Positions 55,094 to 63,842 of a stretch of 64,000 bases of DNA are shown here, in pieces. This DNA comes from Phyllobacterium zundukense (GTDB lineage Bacteria; Pseudomonadota; Alphaproteobacteria; Rhizobiales; Rhizobiaceae), in the NCBI RefSeq assembly GCF_002764115.1, contig NZ_CP017941.1:372001-436000 (forward strand). The letters run 5' to 3'. The notes under the pieces are model-generated. The model worked only from the letters and a program-made list of their open reading frames with translations. It had not been told where the DNA came from and searched no databases. Within the stretch, counting starts at the first letter, position 1, and the number at the start of each line of letters is the position of its first letter. A program made the translations under genes and the position numbers.

Positions 55094-56773
55094 GGTTCTT
55101 CCTCAATTTCTGTGGTTAACAGAGTGTTAGCGCCGCGCTTGCTATCTGCGGGGATGCGAACGCAATTGAAATGGTCACCCGGCCCAGGGGTCAAAGTTCT
55201 GGGTATCACCCTTCAAGATGAAGAAAACTGGGTTGTTTCTGCCGCTGCGAAACCTGTCGGTATCTGCCCGGATTGCGGAAGGCGAAGCCGGCACCGGCAC
55301 GGCTGGCACAACCGCCGCCTCCAGGACTTGCCTGTTCAGGGTCAAGTTGTGAAAATCAAACTCGCACTGAACCGGTGGCAGTGTAGGCACCGGAAATGCG
55401 GGCGACGAACCTTCACCGACAGGTTGCCCGAGATTGCTTCACCCTACACGCGACGAACTGAACGGATGGATGAGATTGTACGCTTGATTGGCCACAAGAT
55501 GGGCGGTCGCCCGGGTGAATACTTGATGCATCGGCTCGGCATGCCGGTCAGTGACGACACGATCTTGCGGCAATTGAAGCGCAATAATCCGGCGTCCATG
55601 CAAAAAGACAATATTCGGGTTGTGGGCATTGATGATTGGAGCTGGCGGCATTCCTCGCGGTACGGCACGATCATGGTCGATCTTGAGCGTCAATCGGTCG
55701 TCGATGTTCTGGACGACCGCAGCGTTGAGAGCGCAAAAGCATGGTTGCAAGAACGTCCGACGATCGAAGTTGTTAGCCGAGATCGCTGTGGCCTGTATGC
55801 CCAGGCAGCCCGGGAGGGCGCACCGCAGGCCCGCCAGGTGGCTGACCGTTTTCATCTGGTCCAAAATCTCAGGGCGGCGATCAAAGAACAGATGAGCGTT
55901 TATGGCCACGCCCATGTTAGACCCATTCTCTCCGAAGATGCGATCGCCAGCGCTACGGCACAACACCGCCGAGCCCGCTTGCAGCACAGACAATCCCGTC
56001 AGGAAATATTTGCCACGCTTCAAGCTTTGCGCCAGCAGGGCCTCACCTACAGCGAGATTGCAAGGCGGACCGGATACGAGCGCCGCAGCATCGCGAATTG
56101 GCTCACTTCTAACGCACCTCGAGACAGAAACCGGGCAGCATTGAATCCGACATCGCCGTTGTATTTTGAAACTTTTCTGGCTGAATGCTGGAAGAATGGA
56201 AACCGCATTGGGCGCCATCTATTTCACGATATCAAGAACCGCGGCTACACGGGCAGTCGTTCCAATCTGGAGCGCCTGTTGAAGGTGTGGCGTGAAGCCG
56301 AAAACATCCAACCCGACGACCCGCTTCCAGATGTGCATGTTTTAGAACCTGTCCGCGATCCTGATACCGGCCATGTGATCTCGTCTGTGGTGGCCGCAGC
56401 TTTGTGCATAAAACCGCGCGGCCTGCTGACAGATCTTCAGACCAGAAAGGTCAATGCTTTGAAGCAGGGCTCGACAGTGTTCGCCATAATGCGTGACTTG
56501 GCCATGCGCTTCAACGGCATCTTGCGCAGCAGGAATTCGGAGGCACTGGATGAATGGATCGACGAACTCACGGCGATCATGCGTTTCGCCAGCGTTTTGC
56601 GCCGGGATATTGATGCCGTCAAAAATGCAATCGAACTCCCTTGGAGCAACGGTCAAGCCGAAGGGCAGATCAACCGCCTCAAGATGCTGAAGCGAGCAAT
56701 GTACGGTCGCGCCGGCCCAGAACTGATAAGGGCAAGAATGCTGCCGCTGAATCACAGAAATTGAGGATGAACC
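55094..56773 (+). mobile_element. ISL3-family insertion sequence (1680 bp)
   Basis: 23-bp inverted ends beginning GGTTCTTCCTCAATTTCTG at 55094 and complementary at 56751-56773, two mismatches. It carries one ISL3 transposase. The octamers outside (CTTGAAAC and TTCAATCA) do not match. A second copy of the same element enters the window at its right edge in the opposite orientation. Confidence 0.92.
55154..56764 (+). CDS. ISL3-family transposase
   Basis: A complete transposase of about 536 residues. It has an N-terminal zinc finger (GICPDCGRRSRHRHGW, QCRHRKCGRRTFTDRLPE), then IDDWSWRHSSRYGTIMVDLERQ with the first catalytic Asp, VVSRDRCGLYAQAAREGAPQARQVADRFHL (second Asp), a helix-turn-helix insertion (LTYSEIARRTGYERRSIANWL) and the C-terminal WSNGQAEGQINRLKMLKRAMYGRAG with the Glu. 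It ends inside the right terminal repeat. It could mobilise the ISL3-type MITEs only if it accepts their slightly different ends. Confidence 0.93.
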   Translation: MRTQLKWSPGPGVKVLGITLQDEENWVVSAAAKPVGICPDCGRRSRHRHGWHNRRLQDLPVQGQVVKIKLALNRWQCRHRKCGRRTFTDRLPEIASPYTRRTERMDEIVRLIGHKMGGRPGEYLMHRLGMPVSDDTILRQLKRNNPASMQKDNIRVVGIDDWSWRHSSRYGTIMVDLERQSVVDVLDDRSVESAKAWLQERPTIEVVSRDRCGLYAQAAREGAPQARQVADRFHLVQNLRAAIKEQMSVYGHAHVRPILSEDAIASATAQHRRARLQHRQSRQEIFATLQALRQQGLTYSEIARRTGYERRSIANWLTSNAPRDRNRAALNPTSPLYFETFLAECWKNGNRIGRHLFHDIKNRGYTGSRSNLERLLKVWREAENIQPDDPLPDVHVLEPVRDPDTGHVISSVVAAALCIKPRGLLTDLQTRKVNALKQGSTVFAIMRDLAMRFNGILRSRNSEALDEWIDELTAIMRFASVLRRDIDAVKNAIELPWSNGQAEGQINRLKMLKRAMYGRAGPELIRARMLPLNHRN

Positions 56774-56850
56774 TTCAATCATGAGAATGCCGAGTCAATG
56801 ATTTCAAATGGTTATCCTTGTACATAATTTGATAATTTGTACTTAACTTG

Positions 56851-58325
56851 GAGAGTGGAAGGAACCGTGGGGTAATGAATAGGCCGTAGACCCATGCCGT
56901 CTTTTGAACGGAGCAGACGGTGGATGGGCAAAGTAGTTATGTGGACAGTGCGGTTGGAGGCGACCGATGCGGAAGGGAGGGTTGTGGAAATGTCGGAGAT
57001 CGCGTCAATAAGCCGTGATCTCAAAAAGCCGACAGGTGCAGATTTCGGCTTGAAGCTGTCGGAGGGCAAGGCCGTTCTGGAACGGCTGCAAACGCGGATA
57101 ACGCAGCGACAGGTCGACGATGCCTCAGCCATGAGTCGATGCTGCATGGGGTGTGGATCACGGCGTCCGATACATGACTACCAGACACGAACGACCCAGA
57201 CGCTCTTCGGAAAAACCGTCGTCAGGCTCCCTCGATTCCGGTGCTGCGAGTGTCAGAGTGGCAGACCAAGATTCAACATCCGCTGCGCTCTCGATCACCT
57301 TCTGCCGGGGCGCACGACGCCAGAGCTCGACAATGTTCTCGCCGAACTGGGCGCGCGGCATTCATTCCGCGAGGCAGCGCGAATTCTCAACCTGTTCCTG
57401 CCCACAAGCGGGATGAGCAACCACACCGCGATCCGATCACGTCTTGGCAAAGTGGCTGATCAGATCGAGGTTCGTGACAACAAGGCGCCATACCGAATGA
57501 GCCGCGCCACGAAAGGCCCGGTCTCGGTGTTCATTGACGGCACATATGTCCGAGCGGTTCCGGGGTTCCAGACGCGTCATTTCGAGGTCGTCATGGGGCG
57601 CCTCGAGGCGTCCGGTCGTCGCCCCTCGCATTTCGCAACGATGCCAAACGTCAAGACTGCGCGACACCAGACAATCCGCGCCTGCTTGAGGACGCAAGGC
57701 TGGCTGCCAGGACGCGAGATTGTTGTGTTCAGCGATGGTGATCCGTCGCTGGCCGATGCGGTCCGGCATGCGGCCAACTCCGACGCGGTGCACATTCTAG
57801 ACTGGTTTCACGTATCGATGCGCGTTCAGCACCCTCGGCAATGTTGCTGATCGCTGGTGAAGGCGGACGAAGCCGGTCAGTTCGAGTTCCAGTTTGCTGC
57901 CCGCGATCTCGATCAAATGCGTGCGAAGTTATGGTGCGGAAAAGTCACGACAGCACGCTGGCTGCTCTGTGCGGCGGCTGGCGAGCTGCGCCGCGTGGAT
58001 CGCAAACGGCATTCCCGACGTGTCGTCGCGAAGATCAATCGCCTGGCACAAATGATCATCGAATTCGACAGGTATCTGGAAATCAACCAGCCGTCCATGC
58101 CGAACTACGCCAAGCGGTCGCTGCAGGGACTGCCCGTGTCGAGTTCGCGTGCCGAATCATCCGCAAATGCCCTGGTCAACAGGCGCATGAACAAACGTCG
58201 ACAAATGCGATGGTCACCACAGGGCGCGCAGCGCGTACTTCAGACGAGAGTAGCTGTGCTCGATGGACGATTGCAGGACGGTCGGCTTGCTCTCGCTGCC
58301 TAACCCCACGGTTCCTGCCACTCTC
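56851..58325 (+). mobile_element. ISKra4-family insertion sequence (1475 bp), frameshifted
   Basis: 22-bp terminal inverted repeats beginning GAGAGTGGAAGGAACC, at 56851-56872 and 58304-58325, one mismatch. The element is distinct from the ISKra4 at 22.0-23.6 kb. Its right end lies inside the 5' part of a WD40 gene. No clear target duplication is seen. Confidence 0.9.
56894..58303 (+). pseudogene. ISKra4-family transposase with internal frameshift
   Basis: The first frame carries the zinc-binding and core motifs (SRCCMGCGSRRPIHDYQTRT, FIDGTYVRAVPGFQTRHFEVV, VFSDGDPSLADAV, HILDWFHVSMRVQH). It stops at 57850, and the downstream frame supplies the rest (EAGQFEFQFAARDLDQMRAKLWCGK, SSRAESSANALVNRRMNKRRQMRWS). 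A small indel near 57840 separates them, so the copy is probably inactive unless frameshifting occurs. Confidence 0.85.
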
Positions 58326-59357
58326 GACGGCACAATTCTGGCAATCATCTGTCTGGAGGGTGCGATCGCCCTCGCTCGGATTGCGGACAATGAGCCGCCA
58401 GAGTCCCGGCTAAGAGTCAGTATCGATGTCGGCCAGGCAACGATCCACCCACGAAGAGACAAACCCGCACCACTGATCACTACTGCTGGAGCGCCACATC
58501 GAGCAGCAGCATTCGCATCCTATATGGAGTCCAATTTTCTTTTGGGAACGGAGGAAGGAGATGTGATCCGCCTGACCCACGATGGCGCAATCGCCGAAAC
58601 ACTCGTCAAGACCACCAATCCTATCGTTTCGGTCGATCATTGCATGCGAACCGGGATGACGGCAGCGGTTGACAGTGACCACGTGTATCTCAAACGAATT
58701 GGCGCTGACGCTCTCAAGCACAGGGACGTCGAGAATTCCCACCTTGAAATCGTTTCGCTCTCAAAGGACGGCGACTGGATCGCGTTGGCAGCCGCCGACC
58801 GGCTGTCCATCTCGCGGCTCGATGATTCCGTTACCTCTCGGCGCGAAATTTTTCTGCCGTCGGTTCCTGTTTCCGTTCAATGGAGTGATGACGACCGTTG
58901 GCTGGCGTGCGGCCTTCAATCCGGCGGTTTCTGTTTGGTCGACGTGGCCGAAGATCGATCCAGCATCGTGACTGACTTCCCCGGCCCTGTATCTACTGTA
59001 GCGTGGAGCATGTCCGCCAACGCGCTTGTAGCCTCCGGAGCCTTCCGCATCGCCGCCTGGTCAATGGAGTCGCCGCCGCTCGACGGGGATACTGCCGGGG
59101 CCTTGGCAACAGGTCGTGCCGGCTTTGTTGCGGTCGAAGCTGTAGCGGCCCACCCGACGAATAATCTCGTCGCCGCAGGCTACGCCAATGGCCAGATCGT
59201 TGTCTCGCGGATCGGCGCACCTGACCAACTTTTGGTAAGACCCTCGGGTGCGTCGGTAACCGCCCTCACCTGGTCTGCCGATGGCAAGCATCTGGCAGTT
59301 GGAGATGCCGACGGGAATGCTGCGATTGTCACCTTTCCCGCTCAGTTATTCAAATGA
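58263..59357 (+). pseudogene. WD40 repeat protein, 5' end replaced by IS sequence
   Basis: The frame opens at an ATG inside the ISKra4 element. The first 21 codons (MDDCRTVGLLSLPNPTVPATL) are IS DNA read through the right terminal repeat, and from codon 22 the frame is a beta-propeller protein with repeated LTWSADGKHLAVGDADGNAAIV-type units (also VQWSDDDRWLACGLQSG, VAAHPTNNLVAAGYANGQ). The native start and first blade are lost. About 340 residues of propeller remain open. Related WD40 genes in rhizobia accompany zinc-regulated CobW-type genes, but none is present here. Confidence 0.78.
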
Positions 59358-59384
59358 GGTACTTAGGCAACAATGGAGGATATG

Positions 59385-59558
59385 ATGCAAACCGAACTTA
59401 CCGCCGAGGAGAAAAGCAAGGACGATTTTTTTGACCGACTCGCCAGACTGTCCGAGGAGATGATCGCCAAGCACGGAAAGGACTTCAGCATGGGAGCGCT
59501 GGTACTTGCTGCACGCTGGATCGCTGAGGACCGGATCGGCAAAGCGAAACCAAGTTGA
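59385..59558 (+). CDS. small hypothetical protein
   Basis: A short helical acidic protein (MQTELTAEEKSKDDFFDRLARLSEEMIAKHG, FSMGALVLAARWIAEDRIG). GGAGG at 59375 favours one of the two adjacent ATGs at 59382/59385. It follows the WD40 frame by 27 bases and may have been its operon partner. No family is recognised. Confidence 0.55.
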   Translation: MQTELTAEEKSKDDFFDRLARLSEEMIAKHGKDFSMGALVLAARWIAEDRIGKAKPS

Positions 59559-59628
59559 TGCTGTGCGGCTAGTGCGCATGAGGTGTGGCGTTATCTGAAA
59601 CTGGGCGTGACGGCGGGTTCATCGGATT

Positions 59629-59712
59629 TCACGCGTGGACTGCGGTCACGGCTTTCCATTCCGCCATGGCTTTGAGATGATTTAGGTGAATTTGGTATCG
59701 GCGTTGGCGAGC
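59629..59712 (-). pseudogene. IS6 transposase C-terminal scrap
   Basis: RRYQIHLNHLKAMAEWKAVTAVHA and a stop match the C-terminal sequence of the IS6 transposase at 1.3-2.0 kb (CQIYLHRLNAMAEWKAMAEALA). Nothing upstream in this frame is recognisable. Confidence 0.65.
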
Positions 59713-60092
59713 CGACGCATCATGAAACTGGTGCGAAACTTTTACGCCAGCAGCCTTGTAAACAGATCGAAGCACTGAATCGCCCATTACGCCAACCAAA
59801 TGTTTCTGGCGGTAGATCTGCGCCGAACCGACAATGCTTTCCTTAAAGATGAATTGCTTTGATCCCAAGGCATCGTAAACTTTTCGCCCGGATAGTTATA
59901 AACTAATTTTTACGTCGGATTCATTTTCATCGAGAGTATCTTTCTTACGATGACGTCGCACTGCTCCAAGTCGCGCACGATTCTGTTTCAATCGGGCGAA
60001 GTGTCAGAGCTGGAGTGATCATGGACGCCAAACCGGAATAGTGCGCGACTAAGGCCGCAAAGCATGAACCAGCGAATGATTCGAAGCCGTCG
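59713..60092. other. 380 bases without a supported gene
   Basis: AT-rich. No conserved frame or structured repeat seen. Confidence 0.45.
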
Positions 60093-60413
60093 TTACGCGG
60101 CCCTTTCTCCAACCAGCGCCCCACTGTTGGCTGACGCTATTTCCGGCGAAGCCTGTGCTCCACGCAAATAGAGCGCGCAGGTTGTACGAAGCATGGAGGC
60201 GAAATTGGGTATTTCCCCTTGCGCCTGTAGCGCTTCATCGTAGAGCGTCGAGATGAAGCGCGGAGTCGTCATATTCTGGCTTTCGGCAATCTCATCCAGC
60301 AATTTCCAGAAAGTTGCCTCCAGTTGAATGCTGGTCGAATGCCCGGCAATGCGCACAGAACGGTTGATCTGCCGATAGCCTTGCGGATCCTGTTCTGCAA
60401 ATACCTTACACAT
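60093..60413 (-). CDS. ribbon-helix-helix domain protein
   Basis: A 106-residue protein with an RHH_4-type domain in its first 75 residues (NRSVRIAGHSTSIQLEATFWKLLDEIAESQNMTTPRFISTLYDEAL). This is a DNA-binding fold common in alphaproteobacteria. A C-terminal helical tail (FASMLRTTCALYLRGAQ) follows. It is probably a small transcriptional regulator. Target unknown. Confidence 0.82.
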   Translation of the reverse strand: MCKVFAEQDPQGYRQINRSVRIAGHSTSIQLEATFWKLLDEIAESQNMTTPRFISTLYDEALQAQGEIPNFASMLRTTCALYLRGAQASPEIASANSGALVGERAA

Positions 60414-60631
60414 TCCAAGAACCTCCCTTCTTATCCTCCACGATGCTCGCTACCTGCGCGTGAAGGTGTATTTTGCGCGCTGGTGCACCATGGGCAAAAA
60501 TTATTCCGCTCATAAGGCGGTGTGGTAGCCGATTGCCACCACTTCTCTTCTCCCGGGCCCATAATCACCGACAAGTCCTGACACTGCAACCTTAGTTTTA
60601 GGGCAGCCCATCAATAGTTATGGAGGCGCTT

Positions 60632-61027
60632 TTGGCAAAAGCCATTCATTCGATGATCCGTGTTCTCGATGAGGAGAAATCCAGATCATTTTACCTGTCC
60701 GCATTCCGCCTTGAAGTAGCGGACCGGCTCGACTTCGATACCTTCACGCTTGTCTATTTGCGTAACGACGAAACCGATTTCGAGCTCGAACTCACCGTTA
60801 ACAAAGGACGCACGGAGCCGTACCATCTCGGCGATGGTTACGGTCATCTGGCTGTTAGCGTCGATGATCTCGACAAAGAACATGCCCGGTTGAAAGCCGA
60901 GCAATTCAAGGTCCGCGATATCGTCGAGTTCAAGCGCGACGACGCCATGCTGGCGCGCTTCTTTTTCATCGAGGATCCGGACGGTTACAAGATCGAAGTA
61001 TTGCAGCGACAAGGCCGGTACATGTGA
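60632..61027 (+). CDS. glyoxalase I-like VOC family protein
   Basis: A 131-residue vicinal-oxygen-chelate protein with the four expected metal ligands: His in AIHSMIRVLD, Glu in FELELTVN, His in GYGHLAVSVDD and Glu in YKIEVLQR. This matches lactoylglutathione lyase. A TTG start (MAKAIHSM) is proposed because GGAGG lies six bases before it, whereas the ATG at 60620 overlaps that site. It probably detoxifies methylglyoxal. A 14-bp hairpin follows. Confidence 0.85.
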   Translation: MAKAIHSMIRVLDEEKSRSFYLSAFRLEVADRLDFDTFTLVYLRNDETDFELELTVNKGRTEPYHLGDGYGHLAVSVDDLDKEHARLKAEQFKVRDIVEFKRDDAMLARFFFIEDPDGYKIEVLQRQGRYM

Positions 61028-61029
61028 CC

Positions 61030-61062
61030 GGCTAAACGGCGTTGGAGGAACGCCGTTTAGCC
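61030..61062 (+). terminator. strong hairpin after the glyoxalase-like gene
   Basis: A perfect 14-bp stem (GGCTAAACGGCGTT and its complement) with a five-base loop lies three bases after the stop codon. There is no T-tract, so it may be a factor-assisted terminator or a partial barrier before the GMC operon. Confidence 0.6.
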
Positions 61063-61122
61063 AGCAAGGGCATCGTGCGGATTTCCCGCCGGAATGCCGA
61101 TAGCAAGCAAGGGAGGAACTCA

Positions 61123-61698
61123 ATGGTTACCATATTCAACCGCAATCCGGTCTCGCAGGACACGCCTGATCCCGCCCTGCGCAAGGGAATGTCACGGCGC
61201 GATGTGCTGAAAAGAGGCGGTACAGCCAGCCTTGGTGCCATTCTCATCATCAGCGGCAGCTCCATCATCCATCCGCAATTTGCATGGGGCCTCGAGACAT
61301 CCAATCTCAAGCCCGAAACGATGGCGACGCTGATCCAGTTGGCGCGCGACATCTATCCGCATGACCATATCCCGGACCGCTTCTACGCTATCGCGGTCAA
61401 ACCCTACGACGCCAAGGCAGGTGAAGACCCGAAGCAGAAAAAAATGATCGAGGACGGAATTACCGATTTGGACAAGCGAGTCGGCAAAGGCGGCTATCTT
61501 GGCCTTGGCTGGGAAGATGACCGGCTCGCCATCCTGCGAAAAATCGAGGACACACCATTCTTCCAGACTGTCCGAGGGGGACTCGTGACTGGACTCTACA
61601 ATCAAGAGGAGGTCTGGCCGCTCTTTGGTTACGAGGGCGAATCTTTCTCCAAGGGTGGTTACATCGCACGCGGCTTCAGCGACATCGAGTGGCTCTGA
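61123..61698 (+). CDS. gluconate 2-dehydrogenase subunit 3-like (GMC small subunit)
   Basis: A 191-residue protein with a Tat-type export signal (MSRRDVLKRGGTASLGAILII, RR preserved), followed by a subunit 3-type domain (TMATLIQLARDIYPHDHIPDRFY, GLYNQEEVWPLFGYEG). In this family the small subunit carries the Tat signal for both chains. GGGAGGAACTCA precedes the ATG. It begins the operon with the flavoprotein. Confidence 0.85.
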   Translation: MVTIFNRNPVSQDTPDPALRKGMSRRDVLKRGGTASLGAILIISGSSIIHPQFAWGLETSNLKPETMATLIQLARDIYPHDHIPDRFYAIAVKPYDAKAGEDPKQKKMIEDGITDLDKRVGKGGYLGLGWEDDRLAILRKIEDTPFFQTVRGGLVTGLYNQEEVWPLFGYEGESFSKGGYIARGFSDIEWL

Positions 61699-61744
61699 AC
61701 CGTACGCGCAATCAAGAATCTTTTTTGGCTAATGGGAGGAAACC

Positions 61745-63316
61745 ATGGCTGCACCTTATGATCTAAAGGACGACAGTGTCGTCGTTGTCATCGGCTCCGG
61801 CGCGGGCGGTGGAACTCTCGGCAATGAGCTCGCACAGAAGGGCATCGACGTCGTTATTCTCGAAGCTGGCGCACGCCACGAATATGATGACTTCATCAAC
61901 AACGAATGGGAGAGTTTCGGCCAACTTGCCTGGGTCGACAAACGCACCACTTCCGGTGACTGGCGCGTTGCCAAGGATTTCCCCACTCTTCCAGCCTGGA
62001 TCGTCAAATCCGTTGGCGGTTCCACGACTCACTGGGCTGGCGCATCCCTGCGCTTTCAGGACCATGAATTCCAGGCCTTGACTCATTACGGCAAGGTCAA
62101 GGGCGCCAACCTGCTCGACTGGCCGATCACCTTGGCGGAAATGGAGCCCTACTACGCCAAGGCAGAAGAAAAAATGGGCGTTACCCGCACAAACGGCATC
62201 GCAGGTCTGCCTGGCAATAATAATTTCAAGGTCCTCAAGGCCGGTGCAGACAAGCTCGGCTACAAGGAATGCCATACTGGGAACATGGCCATCAACTCCG
62301 CCGACCGCGATGACCGAATGTCGTGCCAACAGACCGGCTTCTGCTTTCAGGGCTGCAAATGGGGTGCAAAATGGTCAACGCTCTATACGGAAATTCCGAA
62401 GGGCGAAAAAACAGGCAAGCTCGAAGTCCGTCCAAATTCGATGGTGCAGAAGATCGAGCACGACAAGAGCGGCAAGGTTAATGGCGTTCTCTACGTCGAC
62501 AAGGACGGCAAGCAGCAATTGCAGAAAGCACGAGTCGTTGCCGTAGCCGGCAACTCGATCGAGAGCCCTCGCCTGCTGCTAAACTCCGAGTCGAACATGT
62601 TTCCGGATGGGCTGGCTAACTCCTCCGGCCAGGTCGGCCGCAACTATATGCGCCATACGACTGGTTCGGTGTACGCGACCTTCGAAAAGCCCGTGCATAT
62701 GTATCGCGGCACGACCATGGCCGGCATCATCCGTGATGAAGCGCGTCATGATCCGTCTCGAGGCTTTGTGGGCGGTTATGAGATGGAAACCCTGTCGCTC
62801 GGCCTGCCGTTCATGGCTGCATTCCTCGATCCAGGCGGCTGGGGACGCTCCTTCACATCGGCGCTCGATCAGTACGTCAATATGGCCGGTCTGTGGATTG
62901 TCGGCGAGGACATGCCGCAGGAAGACAACCGCATCACACTGCACAAGGATGAAAAGGACAAGTACGGCCTGCCCATCGCCAATGTAAACTTCAGCGATCA
63001 TCCGAACGACGTCGCCATGCGTGACCACGCGTACCAGCAAGGCCAGGCCCTATATCATGCGGTAGGCGCGACCCGGACCTTCCCAACGCCACCCTATCCT
63101 TCGACGCATAATCTCGGAACCAACCGCATGAGCGAGAAAGCGAAGGATGGCGTGGTCAACAAGTATGGTCAGAGCCACGACATCCAGAACCTCTTTGTGT
63201 CGGATGGCAGCCAGTTCACCACTGGTGGTGCGGAAAATCCTACTCTCACCATCGTTAGCCTTTCCATACGGCAGGCTGACTACATTGCAAAGGAGATGGC
63301 AGCGAAGACGATCTAA
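61745..63316 (+). CDS. GMC family oxidoreductase, flavoprotein subunit
   Basis: A 523-residue FAD enzyme: dinucleotide motif VVIGSGAGGGTLGNELA, GGSTTHWAGASLRF, SCQQTGFCFQGCKWGAKWS (cysteine-rich), catalytic His in PSTHNLGTNRMS and Asn in GGAENPTLTIVS. This belongs to the sorbitol/gluconate dehydrogenase type of periplasmic GMC enzymes. It has no signal peptide and is presumably exported with the Tat-bearing small subunit. The usual cytochrome c third subunit is not in the window. Substrate unknown, probably a sugar or sugar acid. Confidence 0.9.
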   Translation: MAAPYDLKDDSVVVVIGSGAGGGTLGNELAQKGIDVVILEAGARHEYDDFINNEWESFGQLAWVDKRTTSGDWRVAKDFPTLPAWIVKSVGGSTTHWAGASLRFQDHEFQALTHYGKVKGANLLDWPITLAEMEPYYAKAEEKMGVTRTNGIAGLPGNNNFKVLKAGADKLGYKECHTGNMAINSADRDDRMSCQQTGFCFQGCKWGAKWSTLYTEIPKGEKTGKLEVRPNSMVQKIEHDKSGKVNGVLYVDKDGKQQLQKARVVAVAGNSIESPRLLLNSESNMFPDGLANSSGQVGRNYMRHTTGSVYATFEKPVHMYRGTTMAGIIRDEARHDPSRGFVGGYEMETLSLGLPFMAAFLDPGGWGRSFTSALDQYVNMAGLWIVGEDMPQEDNRITLHKDEKDKYGLPIANVNFSDHPNDVAMRDHAYQQGQALYHAVGATRTFPTPPYPSTHNLGTNRMSEKAKDGVVNKYGQSHDIQNLFVSDGSQFTTGGAENPTLTIVSLSIRQADYIAKEMAAKTI

Positions 63317-63351
63317 CGTGCGGTCAGCTCCGGCCCAGCGCTGACCGCACG
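63317..63351 (+). terminator. hairpin terminator after the GMC operon
   Basis: A perfect 12-bp stem (CGTGCGGTCAGC/GCTGACCGCACG) with an 11-base loop starts one base after the stop codon. It lacks a clear T-tract. Confidence 0.6.
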
Positions 63352-63842
63352 ACTATGTCATTGACGCAATTTTCCAACCGAGATTGCGTCATTGGCGTAT
63401 GTAATTGAGATGTCGATTTCTAGAACAGCTTACTACCGGTAGGCAAGGATTTGTTGATGCACAACGAATTGCCCTGGAACCGTTAAATCGAAATCAAGAT
63501 GACATTACGGGCTGGCTCCGTGCACGCCATACCTGCGGCTTGGTTGTCCCCAATGCTTCCAGTGTTCTCGCTTTGCGAACGTCTCATCGAAGTTTGATAC
63601 GCATGGCTGCATTTCTTGAAGATGTCTACACCTACAGTTGCAGGTAACCGTGCCCATTTTTCATGGCCTGCTATGACGCTATAACCTGTTCACTGCCGCA
63701 GGGGCATGCGAAGAACTGAATGCCTCATCCTTGCGCAAGGAATTGATAATGGCTGCGATCGTCTCGGTACCGGGTTTAACCGGTTTTGTCGCAAACGCTT
63801 CCGTAAGGGAAGGTGATCTATGTGTCGCACTGCACGCAATTA
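63352..63842. other. 491 bases, possible receiver-domain scrap only
   Basis: The minus strand near 63.72-63.81 kb reads EAFATKPVKPGTETIAAIINSLR, reminiscent of the last helix of a response-regulator receiver. The rest shows no gene. Confidence 0.35.

Noticed and set aside
63405..63647. 80-codon plus-strand frame after the GMC operon
   Set aside because: No ribosome site or recognisable family. It follows a strong hairpin and is probably non-coding.
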